A stretch of 64,000 bases of DNA from Herbidospora sakaeratensis. GTDB lineage: Bacteria; Actinomycetota; Actinomycetes; Streptosporangiales; Streptosporangiaceae. The DNA is taken from positions 186,001-250,000 of the forward strand of contig NZ_BBXC01000013.1 of assembly GCF_001570525.1 (NCBI RefSeq). Direction: 5' to 3'. How positions within the stretch are numbered: position 1 is the stretch's first letter; each line of letters opens with the position of its first letter. Both the position numbers and the translations under genes were made by a program. This document shows, piece after piece, positions 36,634 to 45,601 of the stretch. The notes below the pieces were generated by a model that had not been told where the DNA came from, searched no databases, and worked only from the letters and a program-made list of their open reading frames with translations.

Positions 36634-36921
36634 TCATGTCTCCGGCTGCCGTTCGCGCTGGTCGGGGTCGGTTCCCCAGGCCAGGTGGAAGGTCGGTGGC
36701 CGCGAGGCGTTCCGCCGGATCGTGATCAGTCCGGCCGGGAGTGTGCGGGTGAGGGCGAGGAGCGTCTGGCGCGCCTGCCATTCGGCGAGCAGTCGCATCG
36801 CGGCCCAGGCTGTCAGCGAGCTCGCCACCATCAGTGCGGTCGACTGCCAGGTCAGTACGCCCGCGGCCAGTGCGGTCAGGGCCGCCTCTGCGTCGTGTTT
36901 GGGGGAAGTCAGCAGCATCAC
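36634..36921 (-). CDS. Small membrane protein of sigma/STAND operon
   Basis: This 95-residue protein has one or two hydrophobic segments (AALTALAAGVLTWQSTALMV, then SLTAWAAMRLLAEW) followed by a basic, polar C-terminal half that should face the cytoplasm. I do not recognise a family. It is the first gene of the operon with the sigma factor and the STAND NTPase, so it could anchor or sense for that system at the membrane. Two adjacent ATG codons begin the gene; the second is equally plausible. Confidence 0.65.
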   Translation of the reverse strand: MMLLTSPKHDAEAALTALAAGVLTWQSTALMVASSLTAWAAMRLLAEWQARQTLLALTRTLPAGLITIRRNASRPPTFHLAWGTDPDQRERQPET

Positions 36922-37004
36922 ACCTAAGAGTCGATCGAGCAGGGGTCGGCGTTTGGTCGTCCCGGCGGATTTCCCGGCGGGGGGATTAGGGAGACTGTGG
37001 TGGC

Positions 37005-38210
37005 ATGAGCCTCGACGTCGCGCGGATTCGCGCGCTTTATCCCGCCCTTTCTGACGGATACGCCTGGCTGGACGCCGCCGCGGGCACCCAGGCGCCCCGG
37101 CCGGTGATCGACGCCGTCGCCGCCGCCTACGCCGAGGGCATCGGCAACACCCATGGCGCCTTCGCGGCCAGCGGTCGGTCGGACGCGATCGTCGTACGGG
37201 CGCGGCAGGCCGTGGCGGACCTGGTCGGCGGGGACGCGGGCGGGGTGGTGTTCGGTCCGAACATGACCACGTTGACCTACCGGTTCGCGTACGCGCTGGC
37301 GAAGGACTGGGGGCCGGGGGACGAGATCGTGGTGTCCCGGCTCGACCATGACGCCAACGTGCGGCCGTGGGTGCAGGCCGCCGAGCGGGCCGGGGCCACG
37401 GTCCGGTGGGCGGCGGTCGAGGTGCCGAGCGGGGAACTGCCGGCCGGGCAGTACGACGACCTGGTGACCGACCGGACGAGGCTGGTCGCGGTCACCGCGG
37501 CCAGCAACATCCTGGGCACCATGCCCGACGTGCGGCGCATCACCGACCGGGCCCATGCGGTCGGCGCGCTGACCTACGTCGACGGCGTGCACGCCACCCC
37601 GCACACCCCGATCGACATGGTGGCGCTCGGCGCGGACTTCTACGCGACCAGCTCCTACAAGTGGTCCGGCCCGCACGTCGGCGCCGTCGTCGCCCGTCCC
37701 GAGCTGCTCGGACGGCTCTGGCCCGACAAGCTCGCCTCCTCGCCGGCCGAGGTGCCCGACCGGTTCGAGACGGGCACGCTGCCGTTCGCCGACCTGGCGG
37801 GCGTGGCCGCCGCGGTCGACCATCTGGCCGGGCTCGACCCGGAGGCGACCGGCACCCGGCGCGACCGGGTGCTCGCCTCGATGGCGGCCGTGGAGGCCCA
37901 CGAGCAGGCCGAGCTCGCCCACCTGCTGAAGGGCCTGTCCGCGCTGCCGGGTGTCGGCCTGGTCGGCTCGCCGCGGCGGCGTACCGCCACCGCGTTCTTC
38001 ACCGTCGCCGGGCACACCCCCCGGCAGGTGGCCGAACATCTGGCCGCCCGCCAGGTCAACGTGTGGGACGGGCACTGCTACGCCTGGGAGCTCACCCAGG
38101 CGTTCGGCATCCGCGACAGCGGGTCCGGCGTACGGGCCGGGCTCGTGCATTACAACGACAGGTCCGACGTCGACCGGCTGCTCGACGCCCTGGGAGACCT
38201 GACCGCGTGA
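37005..38210 (+). CDS. Cysteine desulfurase-like PLP enzyme
   Basis: This 401-residue class V aminotransferase-fold protein has the PLP-binding lysine in SSYKWSGPH (about 219), the aspartate and histidine in YVDGVHATPHTPID, and a phosphate-binding FGPNMTTLTYRF. It belongs to the cysteine-desulfurase-like group (TIGR01976 type) rather than to housekeeping IscS/SufS, since the mobile cysteine loop is not recognisable. Such proteins may act as lyases or isomerases on amino acids. The GTG or ATG region at 37005 is preceded by GGGAGAC. It is divergent from the sigma-STAND operon across 83 bases. Confidence 0.88.
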   Translation: MSLDVARIRALYPALSDGYAWLDAAAGTQAPRPVIDAVAAAYAEGIGNTHGAFAASGRSDAIVVRARQAVADLVGGDAGGVVFGPNMTTLTYRFAYALAKDWGPGDEIVVSRLDHDANVRPWVQAAERAGATVRWAAVEVPSGELPAGQYDDLVTDRTRLVAVTAASNILGTMPDVRRITDRAHAVGALTYVDGVHATPHTPIDMVALGADFYATSSYKWSGPHVGAVVARPELLGRLWPDKLASSPAEVPDRFETGTLPFADLAGVAAAVDHLAGLDPEATGTRRDRVLASMAAVEAHEQAELAHLLKGLSALPGVGLVGSPRRRTATAFFTVAGHTPRQVAEHLAARQVNVWDGHCYAWELTQAFGIRDSGSGVRAGLVHYNDRSDVDRLLDALGDLTA

Positions 38211-38214
38211 CGGT

Positions 38215-38586
38215 TCACCAGTCGCGCTCGTCGATCACCTGGTCGGCGGGCGGGACGGTGACGACCAGGGGACTCCCCAGTCGCGGTGGCTGGTGGGGAA
38301 CGCCCTGGGCGTTGGTCCAGAGCCATCCGTTGATCGTGTCTTTCTCGCGGCCGAGCGAGGCGGCGCCCCGTGCGCCGAGGGTCACGACGCCGCGGTGGGC
38401 GTACCCGCCGGAGGCGGGCTTTCCGGTCGCGTCCCGCAGCAGCGTGCGCAGGATGCGGGTGTCGGACACGTCGATCGGCTGGCGGGTGAAATGGCGCTCA
38501 TGGGCGGCATCCGGGTTCAGCCGGACCCAGGTCGTGCCGTCGGGGAGCGCCGTGCTCGAAATGCCGGTGGGTGACTCCGCCGACAT
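38215..38586 (-). CDS. Hypothetical protein, possibly truncated
   Basis: A 123-residue frame has a balanced, protein-like composition (TTWVRLNPDAAHERHFTRQP, then YAHRGVVTLGARGAASLGRE). It has no motif I recognise, no signal peptide and no clear ribosome site. It sits convergent to the PLP-enzyme gene with four bases between stops. It may be a real small gene or the 3' end of a longer one whose beginning is lost. Confidence 0.4.
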   Translation of the reverse strand: MSAESPTGISSTALPDGTTWVRLNPDAAHERHFTRQPIDVSDTRILRTLLRDATGKPASGGYAHRGVVTLGARGAASLGREKDTINGWLWTNAQGVPHQPPRLGSPLVVTVPPADQVIDERDW

Positions 38587-38740
38587 GGGTGACGTCGTCC
38601 CGGTCCATTCCGGCCAGCGAGGCGCGGGCGTCGTTCTCCGGTGAAGGCGGGGGGCCTGAATGACGGGCCCTCAAGTCGACCGATCGGCTCCCCTAATCGA
38701 CAGACGGTCTTTGTCGGCAATAGGCAGAATTTGTCGGTCA

Positions 38741-38759
38741 TCTCGAATTGTATTCGAGA
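38741..38759. promoter_or_regulatory. Palindrome in AT-rich promoter region
   Basis: TCTCGAAT and ATTCGAGA form perfect 8-base arms around TGT. It lies about 50 bases before the start of the DNRLRE secreted protein gene, in the most AT-rich 100 bases of the window. Three TTTGTC words at 38710-38780 accompany it. It is a candidate operator for the gene at 38808; the protein that binds it is unknown. Confidence 0.55.
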
Positions 38760-38807
38760 ATGTCAATATATCGATTTGTCAGATAATTTGTTAGCGTCCC
38801 CTTCGTG

Positions 38808-40184
38808 ATGTCAATGATCATTTCGGCGCCCCGGAGAAGTCGATCCCTCCTGCGGAGGAGGGCCCTGTCCCTGATGACCGCCGTCGTGACGGTGGCCGGG
38901 CCAGCCGCCGTGCCGTCCGCCGCCTCGGCCGATGTGCCGACGCTCGTCGTCGTCCAGGACCTCATGTCGCAGACCACCATCCCCGTCACCTCCAGGAACG
39001 ACGAGGACTCCCCGGCGTCGTGGCTCGACGAGACGCTCCTGTCGGGCAGCCGGCGCGGTGTGACGGCCCGGAGCTATCTGCGGTTCGACCTGTCCCATCT
39101 GCCCGAAGGCGTCATCCGGTCGGCCACGCTGCGGCTCACCGGGCTCGGCGCGCCGGCCTGCGGGCCCGCGGTGGGGGAGGGCGTCCAGGTGCGCCGCGTC
39201 ACCGGGCCCTGGTCCGGCGACTTCCTGCACTGGGGCAACACGCCCGGTTCGACCGACGAGGACGCCCAGATCGCCGCCAAGGGCGTCACCCCGCAGTGCG
39301 CGGTCTACCCCGACACGGTGGAGTGGCCGGTCACCGGCATCGTCAACGCCTGGGCCGGTGGCGCGGAGAACCACGGCCTGGTGCTGCAGTCCCCGGACGA
39401 GAGCACCGACGACGGCCTGTGGGCCTTCTCCTCGGGGATCAACCCGCTCGACGTCATCCCCGTGCTCACCGTCACCATGGACGTGCCCTCCGTCCCGTCC
39501 ACCCGAGCGTCGTCCATCGCGACCCATGAGGACGGCCCCGGCACGTGGGTGGCCGGGCTGACGCCCCGCGTGGAGTCGCAGGTGGTCGACCCCGCCGGCG
39601 GCAGCCTGACCGCCGAGTTCGAGGTCGAGCACGACCCCGCCGCCCCCGGTCAGGGCGTCGGGCGGATCTGGACCGCCACTTCCGCCCCGGTGTCCAGCTT
39701 CGGAAGGCCGTCGGTGGTCGTGCCCGCGGGGCTGCTCCAGGACGGCTGGCACATCCGCTGGCGGGTCCGCGCCCACAACCTGACGGCGGGCACGGTCTCC
39801 GACTGGTCGGCGTGGAACGCAGGCACCGTGGCCGCCGACGTCGCCCAGATCACCGCCCGCCAGGTCGTCCCCTCCTACGAGAGCCAGACCTCCACGGTGA
39901 GCATGAGCCTGACCCCCGAACTGCGGGCCACGGTCACCCATCCGCTCCTCGACACGACGCGGGTGGTGTTCCAGATGGAGTACGACCCGGACGCGCCGCT
40001 GCAGGGCACCGGCCTGATCTGGGAGAAGACGGTCCTGGACGTCCCCTCCGGCGGCCAGGCGGTGGTGACCCTCCCCGACGGCCTGGCCGACGGCGGCCTG
40101 CAGGTCCGCTGGCGGGTGGGCGCGTATGGCGGGCCGTTCCAGTCGGGCTGGTCGGACTGGCGGAAACTCACCCTCGACATGTAA
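38808..40184 (+). CDS. Secreted DNRLRE-domain protein
   Basis: This ~458-residue exported protein has a twin-arginine-like, basic signal region (SLLRRRALSLMTAVVTVAGP) with cleavage expected after ASA near residue 40. A DNRLRE domain follows, with SYLRFDLSHLPEGVIRSATL, TEDAQ-type turns and VNAWAGGAENHGLVLQS. The second half has two fibronectin-like repeats ending in WSDW (TVSDWSAW and QSGWSDWR). DNRLRE domains occur in large secreted toxin or teneurin-like proteins of actinomycetes. Here they stand alone, so the role may be adhesion. ATG at 38808 or 38814. Confidence 0.85.
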   Translation: MSMIISAPRRSRSLLRRRALSLMTAVVTVAGPAAVPSAASADVPTLVVVQDLMSQTTIPVTSRNDEDSPASWLDETLLSGSRRGVTARSYLRFDLSHLPEGVIRSATLRLTGLGAPACGPAVGEGVQVRRVTGPWSGDFLHWGNTPGSTDEDAQIAAKGVTPQCAVYPDTVEWPVTGIVNAWAGGAENHGLVLQSPDESTDDGLWAFSSGINPLDVIPVLTVTMDVPSVPSTRASSIATHEDGPGTWVAGLTPRVESQVVDPAGGSLTAEFEVEHDPAAPGQGVGRIWTATSAPVSSFGRPSVVVPAGLLQDGWHIRWRVRAHNLTAGTVSDWSAWNAGTVAADVAQITARQVVPSYESQTSTVSMSLTPELRATVTHPLLDTTRVVFQMEYDPDAPLQGTGLIWEKTVLDVPSGGQAVVTLPDGLADGGLQVRWRVGAYGGPFQSGWSDWRKLTLDM

Positions 40185-40269
40185 CCGGCGGCTGTCGAAG
40201 CTTGCCGCCGGCTAAACGGTGACGGAACATGACCGAAATCGAGCCGGGCAAAGTCTTTAAATACGGAAC

Positions 40270-40405
40270 GTGAAATCGGGCGCCTGTCTCGATTCGGAAA
40301 TCCGTCGAATGACGGCGACACCCAGCGGTGGCGGCTGAACCGAGCCGACGACGGGCGGCACCTGGTGAACGTCGGAACCGGGGAATGCCTCAGCACCGCG
40401 GAGCG
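40270..40405 (+). pseudogene. Ricin-B-type lectin domain remnant
   Basis: In one frame VKSGACLDSE and in another NDGDTQRWRLNRADDGRHLV then NVGTGECLST resemble the beta-trefoil pattern of ricin B lectins (SGxCLD and QxW motifs). The two halves are separated by a frameshift, and no start, signal peptide or catalytic partner is present. It probably is the tail of a lost secreted hydrolase or glycan-binding protein. The rest of the interval 40185-40507 contains nothing else I can identify. Confidence 0.55.
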
Positions 40406-40507
40406 GACGTCGCGCCGCCCCTCCGGCCGCCCCGGAGGGGCCGCTGTCCTCCGACGGGCCGGTCCCCGGCCGGGAACGGCCGCGAACGCCGTGGCTGCGG
40501 CGTGTGA

Positions 40508-40945
40508 TCACGTCTTCGCCGTTGCCGTGGCGTCGTAAGCGCGCTGGTGATCGCGGATTTCGCAGTGATTGCCGGCGGACCAGGCAGCGAGATCCAGAAC
40601 GATGGACAGCAACGAGGTGCCCAGATCAGTCAGGGAGTACTCGACGCGGGGAGGGACCTCCGCGTAGACGGTGCGGTCGACGAGCCCGCTGCGCTGCAGG
40701 TGTTTGAGGGTGAGGGTGAGCATGCGCTGCGAGATTCCGGGGATGTCGGCCGCGAGGGCGGTGTAGCGGATCGGGCCGTCGGCGAGCGTGCCGATGATCA
40801 GTACGCTCCATTTGTCGCCGACCAGGTCGAGGACCTGGCGGATGAAGTCGGCGTCCTCGTCCTCCCAGTGGGCGCACGGGCTGGGGATCCGCCGCACGTT
40901 GCCGCGCACGTTGGTGCGCTCCGCTCCGATCTTGCCCGCGCTCAT
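40508..40945 (-). CDS. HxlR-family transcriptional regulator
   Basis: This 145-residue winged-helix regulator shows the HxlR pattern LVGDKWSVLIIGTLADGPIR, then IPGISQRMLTLTLKHLQRSG, and VEYSLTDLGTSLL. A cysteine upstream (SPCAHWEDED) matches the redox- or quinone-sensing cysteine found near the N-terminus of many members. It is divergent from the DsbA-like and azoreductase genes, a combination known for electrophile and quinone response (e.g. YodB, QorR types). The spacing of 109 bases contains a 14-bp palindrome. Confidence 0.92.
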   Translation of the reverse strand: MSAGKIGAERTNVRGNVRRIPSPCAHWEDEDADFIRQVLDLVGDKWSVLIIGTLADGPIRYTALAADIPGISQRMLTLTLKHLQRSGLVDRTVYAEVPPRVEYSLTDLGTSLLSIVLDLAAWSAGNHCEIRDHQRAYDATATAKT

Positions 40946-40967
40946 GGCCGCCGTCTCTCCTGGTCAC

Positions 40968-40981
40968 GCACATGGATGTGC
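40968..40981. promoter_or_regulatory. Palindrome near HxlR start (possible operator)
   Basis: GCACATGGATGTGC is a perfect 14-base inverted repeat, located 23 bases upstream of the HxlR start and 74 bases before the DsbA-like start. A TGCACA word recurs nearby at 41006 and 41018. HxlR-type regulators commonly bind such sites in divergent promoters. The assignment is by position only. Confidence 0.45.
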
Positions 40982-41054
40982 CTTTTGTACGGGTCTCGAT
41001 ACTAATGCACAGTGGGGCTGCACACATTTTGTAAGTGACCCACGAGGTGCCGCC

Positions 41055-41741
41055 ATGAAGATCGAGATCTGGTCTGACATCGTCTGCCCTTTCTGCGGGC
41101 TGATGGACCATCGGCTCCACCAGGCGCTGGAGCGTTTCGAACACGCCGCCGACGTCAACCTGGTCCACCGCTCCTTCCAGCTCCACCCCGGCCTGCCGCG
41201 CGAAGGCGTCACTCAGCTCGAACTGCTGCGGATGGCGGGTGTGCCCGAGGTCGCCGGCCAGGTCCTGCGGCCGATCGAGAAACAGGCGGCGGCCGAGGGG
41301 CTGACGCCCTATCACGTGCTGGAGCGCACACTCGGGCCCACCGACCTGGCGCACGAACTGCTCGCCCACGCCACCGAGCAGGGGCGGGGCGACGAGGCGT
41401 GGACGGCGATGTTCCGCGCCCACTTCGGGCAGGCGCGCAAGCTGTGGACCGAAGGTGAGGTGCTCGGCTTCGCCGCCGAGCTGGGCCTGGACGGTCGGCG
41501 GGCCGCCGAGATCCTCGGTGAGCGTCGGTACGAGGCGCAGGTGGCGGCCGACCAGCGTGACGCCGTCCGGCTGGGCGCGCGGGGGGTGCCGTTCCTGGTC
41601 ATCGACGGCCACCGGCCCATCAGCGGGGCCGTCGGCACCGACCGGCTGCTCGCCGCGATGACCGAGGCGTGGGACGCCGGCCACGCCGATGGGCTCTGCG
41701 CTCCGGACGGCTGCGCCGTTCCCGGCCCGCAGATCTCCTGA
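41055..41741 (+). CDS. DsbA-family oxidoreductase (FrnE-like)
   Basis: This 228-residue thioredoxin-fold protein has the CxxC active site CPFC at residues 11-14 right after the first strand (MKIEIWSDIVCPFC), an inserted helical domain, and the cis-proline loop ARGVPFLVIDG, as in FrnE/DSBA-like cytosolic isomerases. A second cysteine pair (CAPDGC) lies at the C-terminus. It probably repairs or forms disulfides or transfers electrons during oxidative stress. It heads an operon with azoreductase. GAGG lies before the ATG at 41055. Confidence 0.92.
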   Translation: MKIEIWSDIVCPFCGLMDHRLHQALERFEHAADVNLVHRSFQLHPGLPREGVTQLELLRMAGVPEVAGQVLRPIEKQAAAEGLTPYHVLERTLGPTDLAHELLAHATEQGRGDEAWTAMFRAHFGQARKLWTEGEVLGFAAELGLDGRRAAEILGERRYEAQVAADQRDAVRLGARGVPFLVIDGHRPISGAVGTDRLLAAMTEAWDAGHADGLCAPDGCAVPGPQIS

Positions 41742-41775
41742 GCACATCCATCACCGCCATTCAGGAAGCACCACA

Positions 41776-42429
41776 ATGTCCTACCTTCTGCGCATCGACG
41801 CCTCCGTCTCCGGCCGCGCCTCCTTCTCCCGGCAGGTCGCCGACACCTTCACCGACGCCTGGGCCGGCGCCGTCGTCCACCGCGACCTCGCGCTCACCCC
41901 GGTTCCGCACCTGGACGCCGCGGGCGTCTGCGCCCGGGCCGTCCCCGCCGACCGGCACACCCCCGAGCAGCGGGCGGCGGCGGTCCTGCAGGACGAACTC
42001 GTGGAGGAGTTCCTCGGCGCCGGCGCGTACCTGTTCGCCGTCCCGCTGTACAACTACTCGATACCCTCGGTCTTCAAGGCGTGGCTCGACCACATCATGA
42101 TCGTCGGCAGGACCATCGCCGTGGGTCAGGCCACTCCCACCACCGGGCGCCCGGCCGTCATCGTCTCCGCCCGCGGCGGCGGATACGGGCCCGGCGCCCC
42201 GCAGCACGGCAAGGACTTCCTCCTTCCCGCCCTGGAGACCATCCTCGGCGACACCCACCTCTTCGGCCTCGACGTCCGCTCCATCACCGCCGAGCTGACC
42301 TATGCGCCGACCATCGAACCGATGCGGCACCTGATACCGCTCCACGAGGCATCCCTGGCCAACGCCCACGACCTGGCTCGCCGCCACGCCGCGGACATGT
42401 CCCCGCTGTCCGAGCCCGCACGCCGGTGA
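41776..42429 (+). CDS. azoR: FMN-dependent NADH-azoreductase
   Basis: This 217-residue flavodoxin-fold protein matches AzoR: SVSGRASFSRQVADTFTDAW binds FMN phosphate, and FAVPLYNYSIPSVFKAWLDH is the signature FMN loop. The dimer reduces azo dyes and quinones with NADH by two-electron transfer. It starts 34 bases after the DsbA-like gene. The HxlR regulator upstream on the opposite strand suggests induction by quinones or electrophiles. Nothing abnormal in the frame was noticed. Confidence 0.9.
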   Translation: MSYLLRIDASVSGRASFSRQVADTFTDAWAGAVVHRDLALTPVPHLDAAGVCARAVPADRHTPEQRAAAVLQDELVEEFLGAGAYLFAVPLYNYSIPSVFKAWLDHIMIVGRTIAVGQATPTTGRPAVIVSARGGGYGPGAPQHGKDFLLPALETILGDTHLFGLDVRSITAELTYAPTIEPMRHLIPLHEASLANAHDLARRHAADMSPLSEPARR

Positions 42430-42508
42430 CCATGCCGAACCTCGCGCGGCGGAAGGTCTCCGTACACGAGATCGTCGTCTGTCGCCAGCCATACCGCCGA
42501 TCGTCCGG

Positions 42509-42535
42509 TTGTCGGTGCCGGGATCTATTGTCCCG
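42509..42535 (+). promoter_or_regulatory. Leaderless-type promoter element, copy 1
   Basis: The 27-base element starts TTGTCGGTG and ends GGGATCTATTGTCCCG. TATTGT fits the TANNNT -10 motif and ends 7 bases before the ATG at 42539, exactly where transcription starting at the A of ATG would be expected. No ribosome site precedes the ATG. A second copy with only two differences stands three bases before the SWIM gene at 46384. The ends CGGGA/TCCCG form an inverted repeat that could also bind a regulator. Confidence 0.65.
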
Positions 42536-42538
42536 ATC

Positions 42539-45500
42539 ATGACCTCAGCCACCCCCGCCGCCCTCTGGGCGGAGATCACCGACCTGGTCGTCCGCAACCA
42601 GGCCGCCACCCTGGCCGATCGCCTGGTCGCGCTCGGCGATGCGGAGCGCGCCGAGATCGGCGCGCGGTTGCCCGGCCTGGTGAAGGAGGTCCGCCGCCGC
42701 GTCGCCGAGCAGACCCCGGAACCGGCCGCGTGGGAGGTCGACGGCCTGCTCGACGATCGGGCCGGGGCGCTGGCGCTGGCGCTGGCCGGTGTCGGCTGCA
42801 TCGGCGGTTCGGCGGCCGCCGTGACGTGGCTGACCAGCCGCGACGTCAACCGCCGCTGGGCCGGCGACCTCGACGTCGCGGCGGTCGTGCGGGTGGCGGC
42901 GGCCCGGCCTGAGACGTGGCGGCTCGACGTGGCCGACCGGCTGGCCCGGCGCATCCGCCGTCCCGCCGACCGCATCGCCCCGCTGGCCATCGCGCTGCTC
43001 CGCCATTCGGGCGCGACGCCGCCCGACCACGACCCGCTGGTGGCCGCCTGGCTGACCGTGCCGAGTGTGGCCGGCGACCCCCTGACCCCCGTGTTGTTGC
43101 CGCGCGTCTTCGACGCCGACGGCGCGGGCCGGGCTCTCCGGGAGGAGAGGCTCGACCCGGAGCCGACCCGCTGGCTGGCGGCCGCCGCCCGCGACCTGCC
43201 GAGAGAGCGGGCGCTCGACGGGTGCGTGAGCCGGTTCCTGCGCGGCGGCGACGTCCAGGACCTGCGGTTCTTCGTCCGCCTGCACACGCTGCTCGACCCG
43301 ACGCCGCAGGAGGCGGCGGCGCGGTCGCGCGACTACCTGCGGCTGCTGCCCTCGGCCCCGGGCCCGGTCGCCGAGCTGGCCGCCGCGCAGGTGCGCAAGG
43401 CGCTGCCGCTCGACCACGCCGACCTGGTGGAGGCGGTCGAGGCGCTGACCTTCCGCGCCGAGGCGAAGCTGGCGGCGGTGGGGCTGCGCTGGCTCGACCA
43501 GTGCGTGAAGTCCGCCGGCGAGAGCGCCGGTGACCTGCTGCCCGCGCTGACGACCGCCTACGCGCACACGTCGTTCGACGTGCGCAACCGCGCCGCCGAC
43601 CTGACCCTCAAGCACGCCGGGGCGTTCGCCCCGCACGCCGGGGCGATCCTCGACGCGCTGCCCCACCTGGGCGCCGAGCTGGGCGCCAAGCTCGCGGCGC
43701 GGTTCAGCGGAACGGCCCCGGCCGAGGATCGCGCCGAGCGCAGGGAGTTCCCGCCGCTGCCCGACATACCGGAAGTGGGGCGTTTTCCCGAGCCGTCGTT
43801 GTCGCCCGACGACGAGGCGGGCTGGGTGGCCGGGGAACGCTGGCTGGCGGCGTTCGTGGCGGCCGTCGCCGGCGACCGGGAGAAGGCGCGGCGCGACGTG
43901 AAGCCCTGGCACGACCAGGCGCCCCACTGGTGGCGGTCGACCGAGGCGCGGACCGACCTCGGCGAGTGGCGGTTCGCGCTGGCCGACGAGCTGGCCGAGC
44001 CGGGCCCCGGCGGGCCGCCCGACCTGCCGCCGCGCGAACCGAAGACCGTGTGGATCCCGTGCGCCTCGTCCCACGTGGTCCGCCGGGTCACCCGGGGTGA
44101 GGCGGCGCCCGAGGTGAGCATGCCGGTCCCGGCGCGTTCGGCCCGGCGGCCCGACTACGTCTTCGCCGACGAGGTGACCCCCCGCACGGTCGTCATCACC
44201 TGGACCACCGACGAGGGCCCGGCCGGGGCCCTCGCCACCGAAGAGGGGCGGCCGCTGCCCGTCGTCGACGGCACGGTCAGGGTGGACGCCGGGAAGCACG
44301 TCCTGGACGGCCTCGACGCCATCGCCGCCGAGCTCCTGGAGCTCGGCGTGGACCCCCGCCGGGCCGAGGCCATGCGGCGGTCGCGGCCGGTGCCGCCGCC
44401 GGGCCCCGGTGAGCCGTGCGTCGCCGTGACGATGTTCCACACGCTGGGCCACCGGCGGGTCCTGGAGCCCGAGCCGCTGTCGCCGTTCGAGGAGTGGCGG
44501 CGGCGCCACCGCATGCCCTACCCGGGGGCCGTGGCGCCGCCGCACGAGTTCCTCATCCACCGCCATCTGGAGCTGCTGACCGCGCTCCGGGACGACGCGC
44601 TGCCGCCCGTCCTGCTGGCCACGCCCACCTGGCTCGACGGCCACCTCGACCCCGGCGTCCTGGTCACCCGGCTGGAGACCTGCGCGGCCGCCGGAGTGGA
44701 ACCGCTGCCCGCCGACCTGGCCCAGGCCCTGATGCGGCTGCCCCGGGGCGGCCACCCCGCCGCCGCCGCGCGCGCCGCGGCCCTCGGCTCCGACGCCGCC
44801 CGCTCGGTCGCGCGCTGGCTGGCGCGAGGCGGCCTGCCCGACCCGCGGACCGGCGTCACCTGGGAACACCGCTCCGACCGCAAGTGGGTCGAGCTCGGCG
44901 ACGACGAGCCGGCCGGCTTCACCACGGCCCGGATCGTCCCGGTCCTCACCGCACCGCCCACCGGCCACCCGCTGATCGACGAGATGCTGCTGAAGCCGCG
45001 TGACGGCGCCTTCTCCGCGGACTCGGCCGGGTGGTGGTCGGCGATGATGCCCGCCCACCGCGAGGTCGTGTCCGTCCACCTCCTGCCCGCGCTGCTGCGC
45101 GGCCGGTGGCTGCGCTGGACGCAGGTCGCCGAACTGCCGGGGCTGGCCATGGCCGACGGGCCGCTGGGCGAGGCCACCGCCGTGCTGGCCGCCGTGATGC
45201 TGGCCGACGGCACCTCCGACGTGATCGCGACGGCGCTGCGGCTGGCCGCGAAGGGAGAGCTGCCCGCCGAGTCGATCGGACGGCAGATGGCCCTGGCGAT
45301 CCGCCGCACGTCCTGGCTGGAGATCCGCCCCGCCATCGCCGCGCTCACCGACCTGGCCGAGCGGGGCGGGCACCACGAGGTGTGGCGCATGCTGCGCGTC
45401 CTGCTGCCCGCGCTGCTGCCCCGCGCGGGCGAGCGTGTCACCGTCAGCCACGCCGACCTCGTCGCCTTCGCGGCCGACGTCGCCGGGTGGACCGGCGCGC

Positions 45501-45595
45501 GGGGGGAGATCCCGCAGATCGCCGAGTACGCCAACAGCGGCCGCACCACCCGGTTCGCCCACGAGTGCCGTCGGCTGCACGCCCAGCTGACCTGA
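42539..45595 (+). CDS. DUF6493-like ~1,000-residue protein, paralogue 1
   Basis: This 1,018-residue protein is rich in alpha-helical, HEAT-like segments ([20 protein letters not shown], then [38 protein letters not shown]). There are no transmembrane helices or catalytic motifs I can name. The C-terminal block ([20 protein letters not shown], then FAHECRRLHAQLT) is shared with the paralogue at 47706. The arrangement beside a SWIM zinc-finger gene matches the actinobacterial DUF6493/SWIM gene pairs I know of, whose function is unreported. No Shine-Dalgarno precedes the ATG, so leaderless initiation is likely. It may be a scaffold of a larger complex with the SWIM and AAA proteins. Confidence 0.85.
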   Translation: MTSATPAALWAEITDLVVRNQAATLADRLVALGDAERAEIGARLPGLVKEVRRRVAEQTPEPAAWEVDGLLDDRAGALALALAGVGCIGGSAAAVTWLTSRDVNRRWAGDLDVAAVVRVAAARPETWRLDVADRLARRIRRPADRIAPLAIALLRHSGATPPDHDPLVAAWLTVPSVAGDPLTPVLLPRVFDADGAGRALREERLDPEPTRWLAAAARDLPRERALDGCVSRFLRGGDVQDLRFFVRLHTLLDPTPQEAAARSRDYLRLLPSAPGPVAELAAAQVRKALPLDHADLVEAVEALTFRAEAKLAAVGLRWLDQCVKSAGESAGDLLPALTTAYAHTSFDVRNRAADLTLKHAGAFAPHAGAILDALPHLGAELGAKLAARFSGTAPAEDRAERREFPPLPDIPEVGRFPEPSLSPDDEAGWVAGERWLAAFVAAVAGDREKARRDVKPWHDQAPHWWRSTEARTDLGEWRFALADELAEPGPGGPPDLPPREPKTVWIPCASSHVVRRVTRGEAAPEVSMPVPARSARRPDYVFADEVTPRTVVITWTTDEGPAGALATEEGRPLPVVDGTVRVDAGKHVLDGLDAIAAELLELGVDPRRAEAMRRSRPVPPPGPGEPCVAVTMFHTLGHRRVLEPEPLSPFEEWRRRHRMPYPGAVAPPHEFLIHRHLELLTALRDDALPPVLLATPTWLDGHLDPGVLVTRLETCAAAGVEPLPADLAQALMRLPRGGHPAAAARAAALGSDAARSVARWLARGGLPDPRTGVTWEHRSDRKWVELGDDEPAGFTTARIVPVLTAPPTGHPLIDEMLLKPRDGAFSADSAGWWSAMMPAHREVVSVHLLPALLRGRWLRWTQVAELPGLAMADGPLGEATAVLAAVMLADGTSDVIATALRLAAKGELPAESIGRQMALAIRRTSWLEIRPAIAALTDLAERGGHHEVWRMLRVLLPALLPRAGERVTVSHADLVAFAADVAGWTGARGEIPQIAEYANSGRTTRFAHECRRLHAQLT

Positions 45596-45601
45596 GCCGG
45601 G

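Noticed and set aside
42545-45580. A 1,011-residue antisense open frame opposite DUF6493-like paralogue 1
   Set aside because: Composition is Gly/Arg/Gln/Val-rich without domains, and the sense strand encodes a protein conserved in a paralogue. It is a high-GC shadow.
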